A stretch of 64,000 nt of DNA, from contig JANAVB010023996.1 of assembly GCA_029216955.1 (NCBI GenBank), positions 17,040,142-17,104,141 of the forward strand, given 5' to 3'. A program made the translations under genes and the position numbers. The notes under the pieces are model-generated. The model was not told the DNA's origin and ran no database searches. It worked only from the letters and a program-made list of their open reading frames with translations. Every line of letters begins with the position of its first letter. The first letter of the stretch is position 1. Source of the stretch: Iris pallida. Lineage: Eukaryota > Streptophyta > Magnoliopsida > Asparagales > Iridaceae. Of this stretch, positions 11,456-23,858 are shown piece by piece.

Positions 11456-12304
11456 GTGTTGTTAAAGGCATTGTCAAAGAGCCCAAAAGAGGCGATGTTT
11501 TACCGTCTAATCCAAAATTAGGCGAGATACCTTCTCTAATAGGCGGACCTAGGTGAGAAAGACGTCAAATGTGATATATGGTGAGCTTAGGTGTATGCCT
11601 AGGTGTGTTGGATGTTTTATGCAGCCTTTTGGGCTTTGTTTAGTTTGTTTTTAATAAGTTGTAATGGTTTGTTTGGTTTATTGGTTTTTAAAGTAAAGGC
11701 CCTAATAAAGTCTTTTTTAAGTTTTAATACTACAAGTTACTAATTAAATGGACATAAATTTAAGTAGGATGCATATTTTATTTTCGATGATTATATTTAT
11801 GATAATTTTTAGGATGATTAGAAATCGATGATGAAGATGAATGATGGATAATTGAGTATGAATAAGAAGGATTCATTAAGTCATTTAGGAGTGTGGAACC
11901 TTGGCTCGATTATCTTATGTTTGTTTTTCCATTTGAACTATTTGTCTTCTATCATAATGACTTATGTGTGATGTTATTATTTTTAAACTTAATGTTGTGT
12001 TTCATAGAATAACTTTTTATCTTGTTAAGTTACTTTGTTGTTTTCTATTGATAATTTGGTATTGTTTCAACTCTTTTCTTTAGTTTATTATCTTAAAACT
12101 CAAGTTTGATAAGTTTTTTTTAAAGGAATATATAACATATTTGGATAACCTAACATGAGCTACAAAAGTGACAAAAGATGTTATGAAAAGAAAATTTAAG
12201 AAGCTGTCCATGTGACACTTTTCTTCTCCGAACGAGTCTAGGCGAACCTAGGCGACTAGGAGGCAGCTCCTTAGGAACGCCTAGAGCTTTTTTAAAACAA
12301 CGAT
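11456..12304. mobile_element. TIR element, about 0.85 kb, non-coding
   Basis: The left end GGTGTTGTTAAAGGC and the right end TTTTTTAAAACAACG are imperfect inverted complements. Just inside each end lie AGGCG / CCTAGG words. The middle is AT-rich and non-coding. It probably belongs to the same family as 10206-10471. Boundaries are uncertain by tens of bases. Confidence 0.45.
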
Positions 12305-12329
12305 TACACTCTTTCTCTCTCTATATCAA

Positions 12330-12874
12330 GGTAGTCAAAGGCGCAAGATGCACTCGAGGTGCAAAGGGTCCATATCGTCCGAGGCACAAGGCACACTTAA
12401 AACGCGTGTCCGAACGAAATGAGACGCATAAATAAAAAATAATAAAAATATACATAAATAAATAAATAAATTAGTAATGTAAGAAATAAAACAAAATAAC
12501 ATATTAAAACCAACAAAAATATGTTAAAATATAACCAAATGAACTAACAGAGCAACGCTAGCAGTCAACAACTAACAATAATTTGTATTCTCCTTACTAT
12601 GCTTTTAGTAAATTTTAGTTTTTTCAGTTAAGTAGCCAACTTTGACAACCATGAAAAGGGCTACCTTTCTCCCACTTATATGTTGTAAGGCTACATCTCT
12701 GCCTTAAGGTTTTTGGGGGAAAAAACACACACACAAGGCGCGCCTAGGCACGCCTTTTCTTGGTTGCGCCTTGCTGAAAGGCGTGCCTTAGTTGCGTCGG
12801 GAGAAGTGCGCGTCACCTAGTGAGGTGCGAGGCACAGCTGCTGCACCTTGCTGCGAGGCGCGCCTTTGACTACC
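12330..12874. mobile_element. TIR element with GGTAGTCAAAGGCGC ends
   Basis: The first bases GGTAGTCAAAGGCGC are the exact complement of the last bases GCGCCTTTGACTACC, giving perfect 15-bp TIRs. The interior is asymmetric: an AT-rich centre flanked by GC-rich arms with GAGGTGC / GCACCTT words. The 545-bp element is non-coding. I could not find a clear target duplication. Confidence 0.65.
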
Positions 12875-13558
12875 ATGCTCTCTATTATAAAAGGAACTAT
12901 GCATGTGACTACCAACAAGTTGCCCGGAATCTTTGGGTTCACTCATGTTGCTGCAGATTGCTCTCTTTATGATCGTGAATGATGAGGATCCCTTGCTGCT
13001 GAGCAAGGGATGGCTGAGTGCTCTTACCCCGAGAACATTCCCATTGGTGATTGGTTGCGAGTTCTCATTGACAGTGAGTTCACACTTAGTTTTGTTGGTG
13101 AGTTTTCATCGAGCCCACTCCAGGGAGTTTGCACGGGCACGGGCACGGGCACAGACAGGAGAACTTGAAATAACAAAATTCTCATGGTGCTGAAATTCTT
13201 GATGCAGCAAGCTTATGGAGTTTCCCACCATAAAAAAGGAGAATGGATACCTCTTCCAAATCTACATCCGTGCAAGTTCGCATTGGCACTCTCTCATGAA
13301 GTCCAACATTACGAGCCTGCCACAGGATGCCCTAGCTGGAGGAGTACCACTTATGATCTAGCCGAAGAGTGAGATAGATTAGAGGTGTTGTGAAGAGGAG
13401 AGAAAACAGAGAAAGGAAAGCTATGAATCCTTATTATGCCGTCCTTGTATCCAGGAGTGTGATTTTAAGGTCTGAATGAAAGTTAAGGCATGGAATCTCA
13501 GCCACTGAATATAATCCAACAGCTGAAACGTATCTTCTCGTATAAGTTGTCTCTTCTC

Positions 13559-13562
<4 letters not shown>
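12875..13562. other. Unassigned DNA with a short GGGCAC repeat
   Basis: Contains about four tandem GGGCAC hexamers near 13131-13154. The open frames at 12933-13193 and 13184-13372 look like chance. Nothing recognisable otherwise. Confidence 0.5.

Positions 13563-13599
<37 letters not shown>
13563..13599. repeat. (TA)n tract at the 5' end of LINE 2
   Basis: A 37-bp TA run that passes directly into the truncated LINE copy 2. Confidence 0.95.
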
Positions 13600-13601
<2 letters not shown>

Positions 13602-14622
13602 GTGCTAAGGGACGTTGCCACTCTGAAACTAGCGTGGAGGTTCTTGCAAGGCAAATCACTGTGGGCTCAATGGATGAGAAGTAGGTATGTTCGCTCGGGA
13701 AACTTCTGGACACAAAATATTGATAATAACTTTTCGGTGACTTACAAAAATCTGTTACGGAAAAGAAATACTTTGAAGACTCTCATCACCCGGGAAATTC
13801 ACGATGGAAGAACTACAAGTCTATGGCTCGATCCCTGGATCAAGCACGAGAGTCTCGTAGACAAGCTTGGTTGGCCCACGTTCGAGTTGGTTGGGACCAA
13901 CGATTCAGTGTGTGTTCTTATTAAGAACAACACATGGGATTTTGAATCCCGCCTGGAGAGTAGATGGTACGCGGATGACATTGGCAGCATCCTATTGAAC
14001 CAAGCTATAGAAGCGGACGGTTGGAGATGGGACAACTCGGCGGATGGAGAGTTCCATGGCAAATTAGTATATGAGCAGATTCGGATTCGGCATAACCCAG
14101 TGGACTGGGCCGAGATCATCTGGGTGAAGGGGGTTGCTGTTAAATTCAAGCTATGCCTATACAAAGGCATCCGCGGTAGACTGTTAACAAAGGATAGATT
14201 GAGATCCTTTGGGATCCACATTAGCAACCCAATGTGTCCACTTTGTGAGAATGCAGAGGAGACTTGTGATCACCTATTTTTCATGTGTCCCATCGCGGGG
14301 CTCATATGGCAACATTACAGAGAGGAATTGGGTCTACCGGACAGAGCTTATGAGGGACTCAAAATAAATGTGGATGAGATTCAAAGCTTGAAAACCAAGG
14401 GCATGGTGATCTATACGAGAGCTAGAATCAGACTTCTGTCAGCTGTCTGGCACGTATGGCGCGAAAGAAATAACCGTATTTTCGAGGGAAAGAAGACGAC
14501 GACCTCGGGCGTCATCAACAATATCTCTAGTGCGATCAGCTGTATGGGTTTTGCTGAGTAATTACTGGTTTGTAATGATTGTATAGAGGATTCAATTCTA
14601 TTAATAAAATTACCTATTCTTC
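13600..14622 (+). mobile_element. LINE copy 2, 5'-truncated
   Basis: Only the C-terminal quarter of ORF2 and the 3' end remain. 5' truncation is normal for target-primed reverse transcription. The 3' end has ATTAATAAAATTACC and a pyrimidine-rich end like the other copies, then a run of A. It starts precisely where a (TA)n tract stops. In sequence it is the most divergent copy and represents another subfamily. Confidence 0.88.
13602..14561 (+). pseudogene. LINE 2 ORF2 C-terminal fragment with zf-RVT
   Basis: A 319-residue open frame homologous to the end of LINE ORF2. KLAWRFLQG and LWLDPWI correspond to conserved blocks after the RT domain. From about residue 150 the zf-RVT region follows, with CPLC near residue 210 and an H...C pair shortly after. 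WHVWRERNNRIFEG near the end is shared with every copy. Although open, it lacks the endonuclease and RT domains, so it cannot act alone. There is no sign that it is expressed as a host gene. Confidence 0.85.
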
Positions 14623-14640
14623 AAAAAAAAATATTAAAAA

Positions 14641-16601
14641 ATGACGGAAGAGGAAGCGAACCCTAGCTCTGCTAGGGCATCACCGAATCGACGCGAGGAG
14701 GCGGCCAACCGACCTCCGGACCGGGGGAAAGGCAAGGGGGGTGGCGTCGGCGGCCGGCGGCGACCGACTGGAGGCGGGCGGCGGCGACCGGCCGCCGGAA
14801 AAGCTGCACGCGGCTGCTGCACGTGCGCGGGCGCCCGCTGGCGTCCAGAGGGGCGGCCGGGGGGGTCCGGCGAACACCCCCCGGGGGCGGGCGGAGGCCG
14901 GCGACCCACCCCAGGTGGGGGGGTGGCCGGGGAGGGCTGCGGACGGCGGCGACGCCACCGAGCACGGGTTCGGCCGGTGGTTCGACGGCGGTGGCTCCGG
15001 GGGGCTCCTCTATGGTGTTCACCGCCCAAAGGGCATCGACTGGATCGGAGAATGGTCAGAGTGAGGAGGGGGCTTGGACCACGGTTCAAAATCGGAGGGT
15101 AAGGCGAGGAGGTGGGCAACGATCGCAACTCTCTGAGACTAGGAGGGGCTCAGCTTCTACGCAGGGATCGGACAGGAGGTCAGGGATAGCCAGGAGAACA
15201 GGACCAACGGTGGGCCAGGCGCACACAGGGGCACGGGAGGGACTAGCCAGGACTACGTGGAGGCCTCGAGCGACGGAGTCTGCAGGGGCGTGTGGCCCAG
15301 TTATCGGGGGGAGAGCGACTGCTACGAACGTGAGTGCCCGGCCGGCCCCGACGATCCTGCCTCGAAGTTCGGGCCTGCGGCCTGTATCCTGGGCAGATGC
15401 GTGCAAGGTGGGGGTTGCAAAGACTCCAGCATCAATGGAGTATGTTGCGCCTATGGCGGTTGGGGGTGAGCTCTTCGCCGACTTTCCGGCTGAGGAAGTG
15501 GCGAAGGTGACGGCATTCTGGGAGAATACTTTAGTGTTATATGTGTTGGGTAGGAAGCCCTTCTACGGGCAGATCCGAGGTTATGCGGATAGAGTCTGGC
15601 GGCCGAAGGGTAGCATGGAGTTCTTCTCCAAGGAGAACGGCTTCTACTTCGTTAAATTTGGGATGGCAGAAGATGTGGCTCGGATCCTCCAGGGAGGGCC
15701 ATGGACGTTTGATGGACGCCTCATCATACTGAAGCAATGGTCCCCTGACTTGAGATGTGAGAAGGAGGTGCTGAATGCGGTGCCTGTGTGGGTTCCGTTC
15801 CCTGAATTCCCGGTTCGCTTCTGGAGTGTCCCCCTGCTTATGAGACTTGCCAGCCTCATTGGCAAGCCGATTAAGGCGGACGATGCCACCGCCTTCAGGA
15901 CTAGATTGATGTATGCTCGGGTATTTGTGGAGATTGACGCCAGGTTGGACCTGCCAGAGCAGTTGAAGTACCGGACCCCTACTGGCCAGATCCTTATGCA
16001 GAAGGTGGAGTATGAGTGGGTTCCCCCCAGATGCCCGGCGTGTGTCTGCTTTGGGCATCTCCCGAGTGCTTGTAGGCGTTGAGGAGCTTCTGAGGTGGTG
16101 ACGGAGGAGGCAGTGCAAGAGACAGGTGGTGTAGTTAATACCCCTGTAGTTGACCAGGCGGGCTTGATGGAGGATGAGATGGAGGCAGACCCTTCCCCCG
16201 TCTCAGGGGAAAACGAGGGGTCTCCGACGGAGATCTTTGCCGGAGCGATGGTTGAGTATACGGGGACGAGGACTATAACCATCAGGAGTATGGGACAGGA
16301 GGACAGGCGAAAAGGAGAGGATAACACCTTAGCACTTCAGGTATACAGTCGGAAGCGCCAGGCTACGGAGTCGCATAGTGAGGACAGCGGACAAGGTGGG
16401 GCGGAGAGAGTGTGGAAGGTCAACCCTAAATAGGTAGTGGACCTAGCTCAGCCTCCCCAACAGGGGGACCCGCAATGGGTAGCGGCCCGTGCTCAGCCTC
16501 TTCTTCAGGGGGATAGAGATGAGGAGTCCAGAGATATGGAGGTTGCACTCTCCCCGGGTGCACCTTCAGAGGATGTTCAGGGGACCCCACCCGCGGAATA
16601 G
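14641..16601 (+). pseudogene. LINE 3 ORF1 (DUF4283-like, CCHC), broken
   Basis: Same plan as the other ORF1s: Gly/Arg/Pro-rich N-terminus (GC-rich DNA with G-runs), WTTVQNRR segment, DUF4283-like region (GQIRGY, PKGSMEF, GGPWTFDGRLII), and knuckle CPACVCFGHLPSAC. The ATG at 14641 is in another frame than the domain frame, so at least one frameshift lies in the GC-rich part. In the domain frame there are stops at 16080 (TGA) and 16431 (TAG). The natural end TAG (16599-16601) abuts the ORF2 ATG at 16602. Confidence 0.87.
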
Positions 16602-19600
16602 ATGTCGGCCCTTGCCTGGAATGTCCGGGGGGGGGGGGGGGTGTTCTCTGGGGAGATGGAGGAAGATTAGTGAGGTGCTGAGGAAGGAGAAGTGTGATAT
16701 CTCGATCTTACTAGAGACTAAGATCAGGGGGGCGAAAACCCTGTCTCGTAGAACTCCTACGGACTGGGTCCAGCTCCACAACCTTGGTCTCTGTGATATG
16801 GCGAGAATCTGGGTTAGATGGAACGGAGCTAGTTGGGAGGGGGAGGAGGTTTTCATGACTGACCAGCTGGTGGCTATCTCCTTCGCCAACAAGGGTGGGT
16901 TCCGATTCTTACTTGGTGCTGTCTATGGGCACAATGACAGGAGGCTGCGGGAGGCCTTGTGGCAGGACATCATTAGGCTGAGTACATTGGCGGTGCATCG
17001 TCATCTCCCCCTGCTTATTATGGGAGACTTCAATGCCACGCTATACAGGGGGGAGAAGCTGGGGGGGCGGCCGGTGCCGGACCAGATTCTTTCTGACTTT
17101 CAGACCTGTCTTCTCCAGTCCGGGCTCAGGGATCTGGAGAGGGTGGGGCACATATGGACGTGGCACAACAAGGCGGTGGTTAGCAGGGTGGCATGCCAGC
17201 TTGATCGTGCTTTGGGGAACAGTGATTGGTTCCACTTATTCCCCTCTGCTGTGGCTGAGGGACTTCCTGCGGGGACCAGTGACCATTCGTCGATCCTGGT
17301 GCGCTTCGTGGAGAGACCCAGATGGAGAGCCCGTCCGTTCCGGTATGACAACAGTTGGTTCCTATCCTCTGGCTATGAGGAGACTGTGGCGGGGGTCTTT
17401 GTCAGGATGTGGTCGGCACTGTTCAGTTCTGTATGGTTCACAGGCTGAAGAAGACCAAACGCGCCATCAGAGACTGGGTGAGGGCTCTCCCCCGGACCTC
17501 CTTACAGAAGAAGGAGGCGGAGTTGAGAGACCTGCAGTCAGACCTTCAGGGAGACATGATGAGCGGAGAGATGGCGGCTAGAGAGAAGTTGGCTGCAGAG
17601 GTCAACACCTTGCGACTCCAGCAGGAGATTAGTGCGGCCCAACGGGCCAAATGCTCCTGGCTCAAGGATGGGGACCGTTGCACCAAATTCTTCTATGATG
17701 TCATTCGGGCTCGCCAGCACCGGAACTGCATCCAGAGACTTCTAGGCAGTGATGGGCATCTTGTGACCGACCAGGTTGCTATCCAGGAGGAGGCTGTCCG
17801 GTTCTACTCTGAGCTCTATCATCAGACGGACTATCCCACGGTATTTCCGCAGCTGACTACGAAGACGTTGATTACTGAGTATGGCAACAGTCTTCTTATG
17901 GCTCCTATCCGGATGGCGGAGGTGGAGGCGATTGTGATGCAGGCTGATGCTTCCAAGTCCCCTGGGCCGGACGGTTTCTCCAGCGGCTTCTACAAGCGTC
18001 ATTGGGGCGCCCTTAAGGCCCAGGTTCTAGAGGCTGTTCAGGAGTTCTTTGAGACGGGCAAGTTCCTGAAGGAGCTGAACCACACCTTCCTGACGCTGGT
18101 GCCCAAGAAGGAGGGGGCGACTTCTCTTGCTGACTTCCGACCGATTGCTTGCTGTAATTATTTGTATAAAATAATTACTCACCTTATGTGCAGGAGGATG
18201 GAGGACGCTATGCAGGGCCTAGTTTCTTGGAATCAGGCGGCATTCATCAAGGGGCGGTCTATTGCTGAGCATAGCCTGCTGGCTCATGAGATGATTCGGG
18301 AGTTCCACAAGCCAGGAGGGATGAAAGCGTGTGTGAAGCTCGACCTGAGGAAAGCCTACGACACCGTCAACAGGGACTTCCTCTGTCATTTGATGGGTGC
18401 GATGGGCTTCTCCGAGACATGGGTGGACAGAGTCAGAAAGTGCATCACCTCCCCTACATTCTCGGTTCTCATTCAGGGTATACCATACGGGTTCTTCGGC
18501 AGCAGCAGGGGGCTTCGGCAGGGGGACCCGCTTTCCCCCTACCTATTCACCCTCGTGATGGAGTATTTTACCTGTCTGATGGACGTCGCGGTGCATCGGG
18601 AGAGGATTGTACCGATATTTAGCAGGGTCTCACCGGTGGTCTCACATCTCATATATGCGGATGATCTATTGGTATTGATGAGGCCTTCCATGCGAGGGAT
18701 GAGGGAGCTTGCGGTGGTGATGGAGGAGTTCGGACAGTTATCGGGTCTTCGGTTGAACAGGGACAAGAGCAAAGTTTACTTCAACAACTCTTGCACTTTG
18801 AAGGAGGAACGGGCCCTGGAGCTTGGGGTGGAAAAGGTGACCTCCCGGTGAAATATCTGGGGGTGCCCCTATCTGTCAACTATGCGAAGGACCGAGAATG
18901 TCAGAGTCTGGTGGACTTTGCGCAGAGGAGGGTAGAGGGCTGGCAGGCGGCTGGCCTATCTTTTGGAGGGCGTATTGAGCTAGTACGATTGGTTATATCT
19001 GCTATTGCTTTGTTTTGGCTCCAATCTATTATGGTACCTTTGGCTACTATCAGAAAGATTGAGGGCATATGTGCCAAGTTCATATGGCATGGGGGGATTC
19101 ATGCCATCTCTTGGGAGCAGCTCTGTCGTCCTAGGAAGGAGGGAGGTGTGTGTCTGCGTTCTCTAGTATCTGTCAGGGAGGCGGCGGGGATCAAGCTGGC
19201 ATGGAGGTTCCTTCAGGGCGGTTCTCTTTGGTCGGCTTGGATGTCTAGTCGGTATCTCCGGGGTAGGAACTTCTGGGTATGTGAAATTGACAACAACTTC
19301 TCTGTGTCTTTCAAGCATTTCCTGAGGAACCGACCTGTACTTCGGAAGGCTATTCGGAGGAAGATGAGGGAGGGAGGGGAGACGGACCTATGGCTTGATC
19401 CGTGGATTGCAGGTCAGTCTCTTCTGGAGATTCTGGGTCCTCAGACGGACGGTGTGGCGTACAGAGGTCTGACTTGTAGGCACATCATCAGGGGTGGGGT
19501 TTGGAGGCCAGAGGAGTATCGTTTCACTGCTCAGTTAGGAGGGGAGATCAGGCAGGTGCAGATCACTCCTGCTGTTCTGTCTGACGTCTGGGTTTGGGCC

Positions 19601-20134
19601 CCTCCCAGCTACACGGAGGGTGCTGGGGAGTTCCGATTTAGCAGCTGCTACGATCTTGTTCGTCCCCACTTCGATAAGATCGAGGAGTACGACTTTATCT
19701 GGGGGAAGGGCCTTGCCAGGAAGATGCAACTGTCTGCATATAAACTGGTGCTGGGCCGGTTGCTTACTAGGGACAGACTGCTTCGGTTCGGGGTTCCAGT
19801 TCCTGACCCTAAGTGTGTTTTGTGTGAGACGGAGAATGAATCAATTGGACATCTGTTCTTTCAGTGCCATGTGGCGTGGAGCATCTGGGCAGAGCAGAGC
19901 CGGAGATACTTGGGAGGGGTTGGAAGGGAGCGTGACTTCAGAGAAATCCTTAAGTGGATTGGAGATTGCAGGGGCCAGGAGCAGAGCTGGGCCAGACGTG
20001 CAAGATTGAGGCTTGCTACATCAGTTTGGCATGTCTGGAGGGAGAGGAACCGGCGCATTTATGAGGGACTGTCCACACCACCGGCGGGCATCCTTCATAA
20101 CATTGAGTCGGATGTACTAGTAATGTCCCCCTGA
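16602..20134 (+). pseudogene. LINE 3 ORF2, three frameshifts
   Basis: A complete set of motifs is present: WNVRG, ETKI, GDFN, SDHS, PGPDGFSSGF, QGDPLSPYLF, YADD (about 18655), LGVPL, zf-RVT with CVLC and HLFFQC. The frame is lost at three places: a run of 15 G at 16627-16641 where homologues have about six, a shift near 17400, and one missing G near 18835. No stop codon by substitution is needed to explain the loss, and two of the three lesions are in G-runs. So either slippage or sequencing error could contribute. Confidence 0.9.
18154..18178. other. Palindrome in the RT region (LINE 3 version)
   Basis: A 10-bp perfect stem GTAATTATTT / AAATAATTAC with a 5-base loop, inside the codons for NYLYKII. 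The same place in LINE 1 (4897-4921), LINE 4 (22253-22277) and LINE 5 (32397-32421) forms an 11-bp stem GTAATTATCTT / AAGATAATTAC. The C-G pair there is T-A here, so both sides changed together. Confidence 0.75.
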
Positions 20135-20208
20135 GTTGGGACTGTATTTCTATGCTGTAACCTTATTGCGATGATAGTGGAATAAAATTTACCATTTTTC
20201 TAAAAAAA

Positions 20209-20222
20209 ATATATATATATAT
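20209..20222. repeat. (AT)n between tail-to-tail LINEs 3 and 4
   Basis: A short AT run between the A-tail of LINE 3 (plus strand) and the terminal CCTTTTTCC complement of LINE 4 (minus strand). It is the remnant of the target shared by the two insertions. Confidence 0.9.
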
Positions 20223-20224
20223 TT

Positions 20225-23200
20225 GGAAAAAGGATAAATTTTATTCCAAAAGAAACGTCATAATCTTACAACATACAATCAGAGTGGGACTCCCACTCAT
20301 CAATTCTCCATAGTATTTACATCAAACTCGATGTTATGGAGAATGCCTACCGGAGGGGTGACCAGCCCCTCAAAAATCCGACGGTTTCGCTCCCGCCAAA
20401 CATGCCAAACTGAAGCAACGAGTCGAACTCTGGCGGTTCGGAACCAGTCCTGCCCTCGACCCCTGCTATCCCGGATCACCGTAATAATGTCCCCAATATC
20501 TTTCCCGGAGGCAGGCACTCCCAATACACGACTCTGCTCCGACCAGATCTGTCATGCCAGAGTGCACTCGAAGAAAATATGCTTTATAGATTCAGGCTCC
20601 AAACAACAAAGCACACACTTGGGATCCGGAACTGGCACTCCAAACGAACTTAGGCGATCCCTAGTCAAGAGGCGGCCCAATAGAAGCTTGTAAACACACA
20701 ACTGCATCTTCCTGGCCAGACCCTTGCACCAAACGAACTCGTAGTCGAGACTCAGAGGAAAAGTGCGCCGGATGAGGTTGAAACAGCTTCGGAATTGGAA
20801 CTCTCCAGTTCCCGGAGTTGCTCCAGCCGGATCCGAAATCCACCGATCCGCAGGCAAAGCCGGATCAATGACTGTAGACATAATGATCTCACCCAGCTCC
20901 TTAGTGAACCGATAAGATTTCGGCCTCCACTCCCCATTCCGTATGATGCGACTACACGTCAGACCACGTCTGTCCTCCTGATGAGTCGGGGCACCCCTGA
21001 TGTCCAAAAGCGAACGCCGATCTAGCCAAGGGTCCCGTCAGAGGTCCGTTCCAGACCCATCCTTCATGACCCTTCGGATAGCAGACTGGAGGACCCCCCT
21101 TGTCTCAGGACAGTCTTGAACGTGACTGAATGGTTGTTGTCAGTAGAACACGTCCAAAAGTTGCCCTGCTTCACGTATCTGCAGTGCATCCAGTCCGCCC
21201 AGAGAGATCCCCCGCTGATGAATCTCCAGGCCAGCTTAAGCGCAGAAGCCTCCCTAATCTCCAGCAATGGCCTGAGCCCCACTCCTCCCTCCTTCCTGTG
21301 ACGACAGAGCTGCTCCCAGGAGATCGCATGCATACCCCCCCTCCAAATGAAATCGGCACAGAGCCGCTCCACTTTCCGAATAGTGGCCACAAGAAGGAGG
21401 ATGGACTGCAGCCAGAAGTGGGCCACAGCCGAAATTACCGATCTGACCAGCTCAATGCGTCCGCCGAATAACAGACCGGCTGCCTGCCAACCTTCTACTC
21501 TCCTCTGGACGTACTCCACCAGACTATGGCATTCCTGATCCCGTGCATAGTTGACTGTGAGAGGCACTCCTAATTAGCGCACAGGAAGATCACTCCGTGC
21601 GATACCTAGCATATCGGCCCGCTCCTCCTTCCGGGGACACAGGGAGCTGAAGTAGACCCTACTCTTATCCCTGTTCATCTGGAGACCTGAAAAGGACTTC
21701 GAATCTTCCATAATAGCCGCAAGCGTCTGCAACCCCTCCGTCGAAGGCTGGATGAAGACTAGGAGATCATCTGCATAAATAAGGTGGGTAACTGGGGGAT
21801 CCACCCTCCGAAACAGAGGGACCAGCCGTCCACGGTGCACTGCCAGATCCATCAAGCATGTGAAGTATTCCATAACAAGCGTGAACAGGTAAGGGGATAA
21901 TGGGTCACCTTGCCTAAGCCCACGGTTGCTCTGGAAGTACCCATAAGGAACGTCCTGGATGAGAACAAAGAAAGTAGGGGACGTGATGTACTCCCGGATC
22001 AGCGCAACCCAGTGTTCCGCGAAACCCATGGCGGTCATCAGATGGCAGAGGAAGTCACGATTGACCATGTCATACGCCTTCCTCGGGTCCAGTTTAACAC
22101 AAGCCTTCTCCCCTCCGGGTCTGCTAAATCCCCTCACCATCTCATGGGCCAGGAGGCTGTGCTCTGCGATCGACCTCCCCTTGATGAACGCAGCCTGATT
22201 CGGGGACACCAAGTCCTGCATGATCCCCTCCATCCGCCGACACATAAGGTGCGTAATTATCTTATAAAGATAATTACAACACGCAAAAGGTCTAAAGTCT
22301 GCCAATGCTGTCGCTCCCTCCTTCTTTGGCACCAAGGTCAGGAAAGTGTGATTTAATTCTTTCAGAAGCTTCCCTTTGGTGAAGAATTCCTGCACCACCT
22401 CCACGACCTGATGCTTCAGAATGTCCCAATGGCATTTGAAGAAACTACTGTTGAAGCCATCCGGACCAGGAGCCTTGTTGGGATCCGCCACCTTGACAAT
22501 AGATTCCACCTCCTCCAATGCAACAGGGGCAAGAAGAATGCTATTCCCATATGCAGTCACCAATCTCTTCGTAACAACCTCTGGGAACACAGACAGGTAG
22601 TCAGTCTGAAAATATAACTCAGAATAGTACCTGACAGCCTCGTCCTGTATCTCAGCCGGCGTCCCCACCAGAGTGCCATCCGCATCAAGAAGCTGGGAGA
22701 TGTGATTCCTATTCTGTCTTGTCCGAATAACATCATAGAAGAACTTGGAGCAACGGTCGCCATCCTTTAGCCAGGAACATTTGGCTCGCTGAGCCGAGCT
22801 AATCTCCTTCTGCAGCCTCAGGATGTTGACTTCTTCAATCAGCTCCTTCTCTCTAGCCGCCAGGTCCTCATTAAGCATGTCAGCTTGCATATCTTGCTGC
22901 AAGGTCCGCAACTCCACCTCCTTATCTTCTAATGTGGACTTGGGCAACCCCTTCAACCAACTCCTGAGAGCTCTCTTCGTGGCCTTGAGTCGACGAACCA
23001 AGCGGAATTGAGCTGTCCCCTCCTGACCGCTAGTAAGCCCCTCTGCTACAGCCTCAAGGTAGCCCTCCGAGAGATACCAACTGTTGTTATACCTGAACGG
23101 GCGAGACTTCCCAAGAGACCGAGCAGTGAAACTAACCCTGATGGGGGAATGATCGCTCGTCCCAGCGGCCAGGCCCTCAGCCGAAGTGTTGGGGAAGTGA

Positions 23201-23853
23201 CGAAACCACTCCCCATTGCCCAGAGCTCGATCAAGCTGACAAGCAACCCTGTTAAGAGTAGCTTTGTTGTGCCAAGTCCAGATGAAGCCAGAGCGAGACA
23301 ATCCCTGAAGCCCCGCAAGCAGGAGGCATCTCTGGAAATCATAGAGGATAGAATCTAGAACCGGGAGACCACCCACCTTCTCCCCTTGGTGCAGAAGGGC
23401 ATTGAAGTCCCCGATCAATAGAAGAGGAAGACACGACGAATCAGCAACAGAGGAAACACGGGAGATGTCGCTCCATAGGACTCCCGTCTCCTTCTGTCAT
23501 TGTGGCCGTAGGCCGCCCCCACTAAGAACCGGAAGCCACCCTTGTTCACGAAGGAGATGGCAATCAATTGCTCCGTCATCAATATCAAGTTACCATCCCA
23601 ACTCTTCGAGTTCTAGCGAACCCAAATCCTGGCCATGTCACATAGAGCCAGGTTGTGCAGTTGGGCCCAATGAGATGGGGTCCGCCGAGTAAGAGTATTC
23701 TCACCTTTGATCTTGGATTCTAATAGAACAAAAATATCACATTTCTCTCTGTGGAGCACCTCACAGATCTCTCTCCACCTCCCTAGCGAACACGCCCCTC
23801 TCACATACCAGACGATAATAGCCATTAATTAATGAGAGGTAGGGTCCCCCTGG
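20225..23853 (-). mobile_element. LINE copy 4, 3' part (ORF2 and 3' end)
   Basis: The minus-strand LINE runs from the ORF1/ORF2 junction at about 23853 to its 3' end at 20225 (AATAAA-containing terminus). Its missing 5' part lies 23 kb away at 47003-48992, because the LTR composite 23859-47002 is inserted between them. The flanking 5-mer gaaac occurs at 23854-23858 and 47003-47007. By eye it is most similar to LINE 1. Confidence 0.9.
20300..23825 (-). pseudogene. LINE 4 ORF2, broken
   Basis: Starts with ATG at 23825 (minus). Endonuclease motifs: WYVRG, ESKI, GDFN, SDHSP. RT motifs: PGPDGFNS, QGDPLSPYLF, YADD. zf-RVT: CVLC and HIFFEC. Breaks in order of translation: TAG at 23613-23615 at a conserved Trp, a one-base loss near 23485, TAA at 21574-21576, a frameshift near 21100, and TGA near 20549 at another Trp. 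The C-terminal stop is at 20300. It retains the RT block deleted in LINE 1. Confidence 0.9.
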
Positions 23854-23858
23854 GAAAC
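23854..23858. repeat. Target duplication of the LTR composite, left copy
   Basis: gaaac directly before the TGTCACG terminus. The identical gaaac lies at 47003-47007 directly after TGACA. LINE copies without the insertion have a single gaaac at this point of the ORF1 3' end. Confidence 0.9.

Larger units (their letters stand above)
14632..20201 (+). mobile_element. LINE copy 3, full length, degenerate
   Basis: A 5.6-kb LINE beginning within about 10 bp of its ORF1 ATG and directly following the A-tail of LINE 2, so the two are head to tail. The 3' end is GGAATAAAATTTACC plus pyrimidines, then A-run and (AT)n (20209-20222). LINE 4 then follows in the opposite orientation, tail to tail. It is a separate subfamily from LINE 1/4 and closer to LINE 5. 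Confidence 0.92.

Noticed and set aside
12933..13372. Two open frames in the unassigned stretch before LINE 2
   Set aside because: They overlap in different frames, include a hexamer repeat and show no homology or codon bias that I can recognise.
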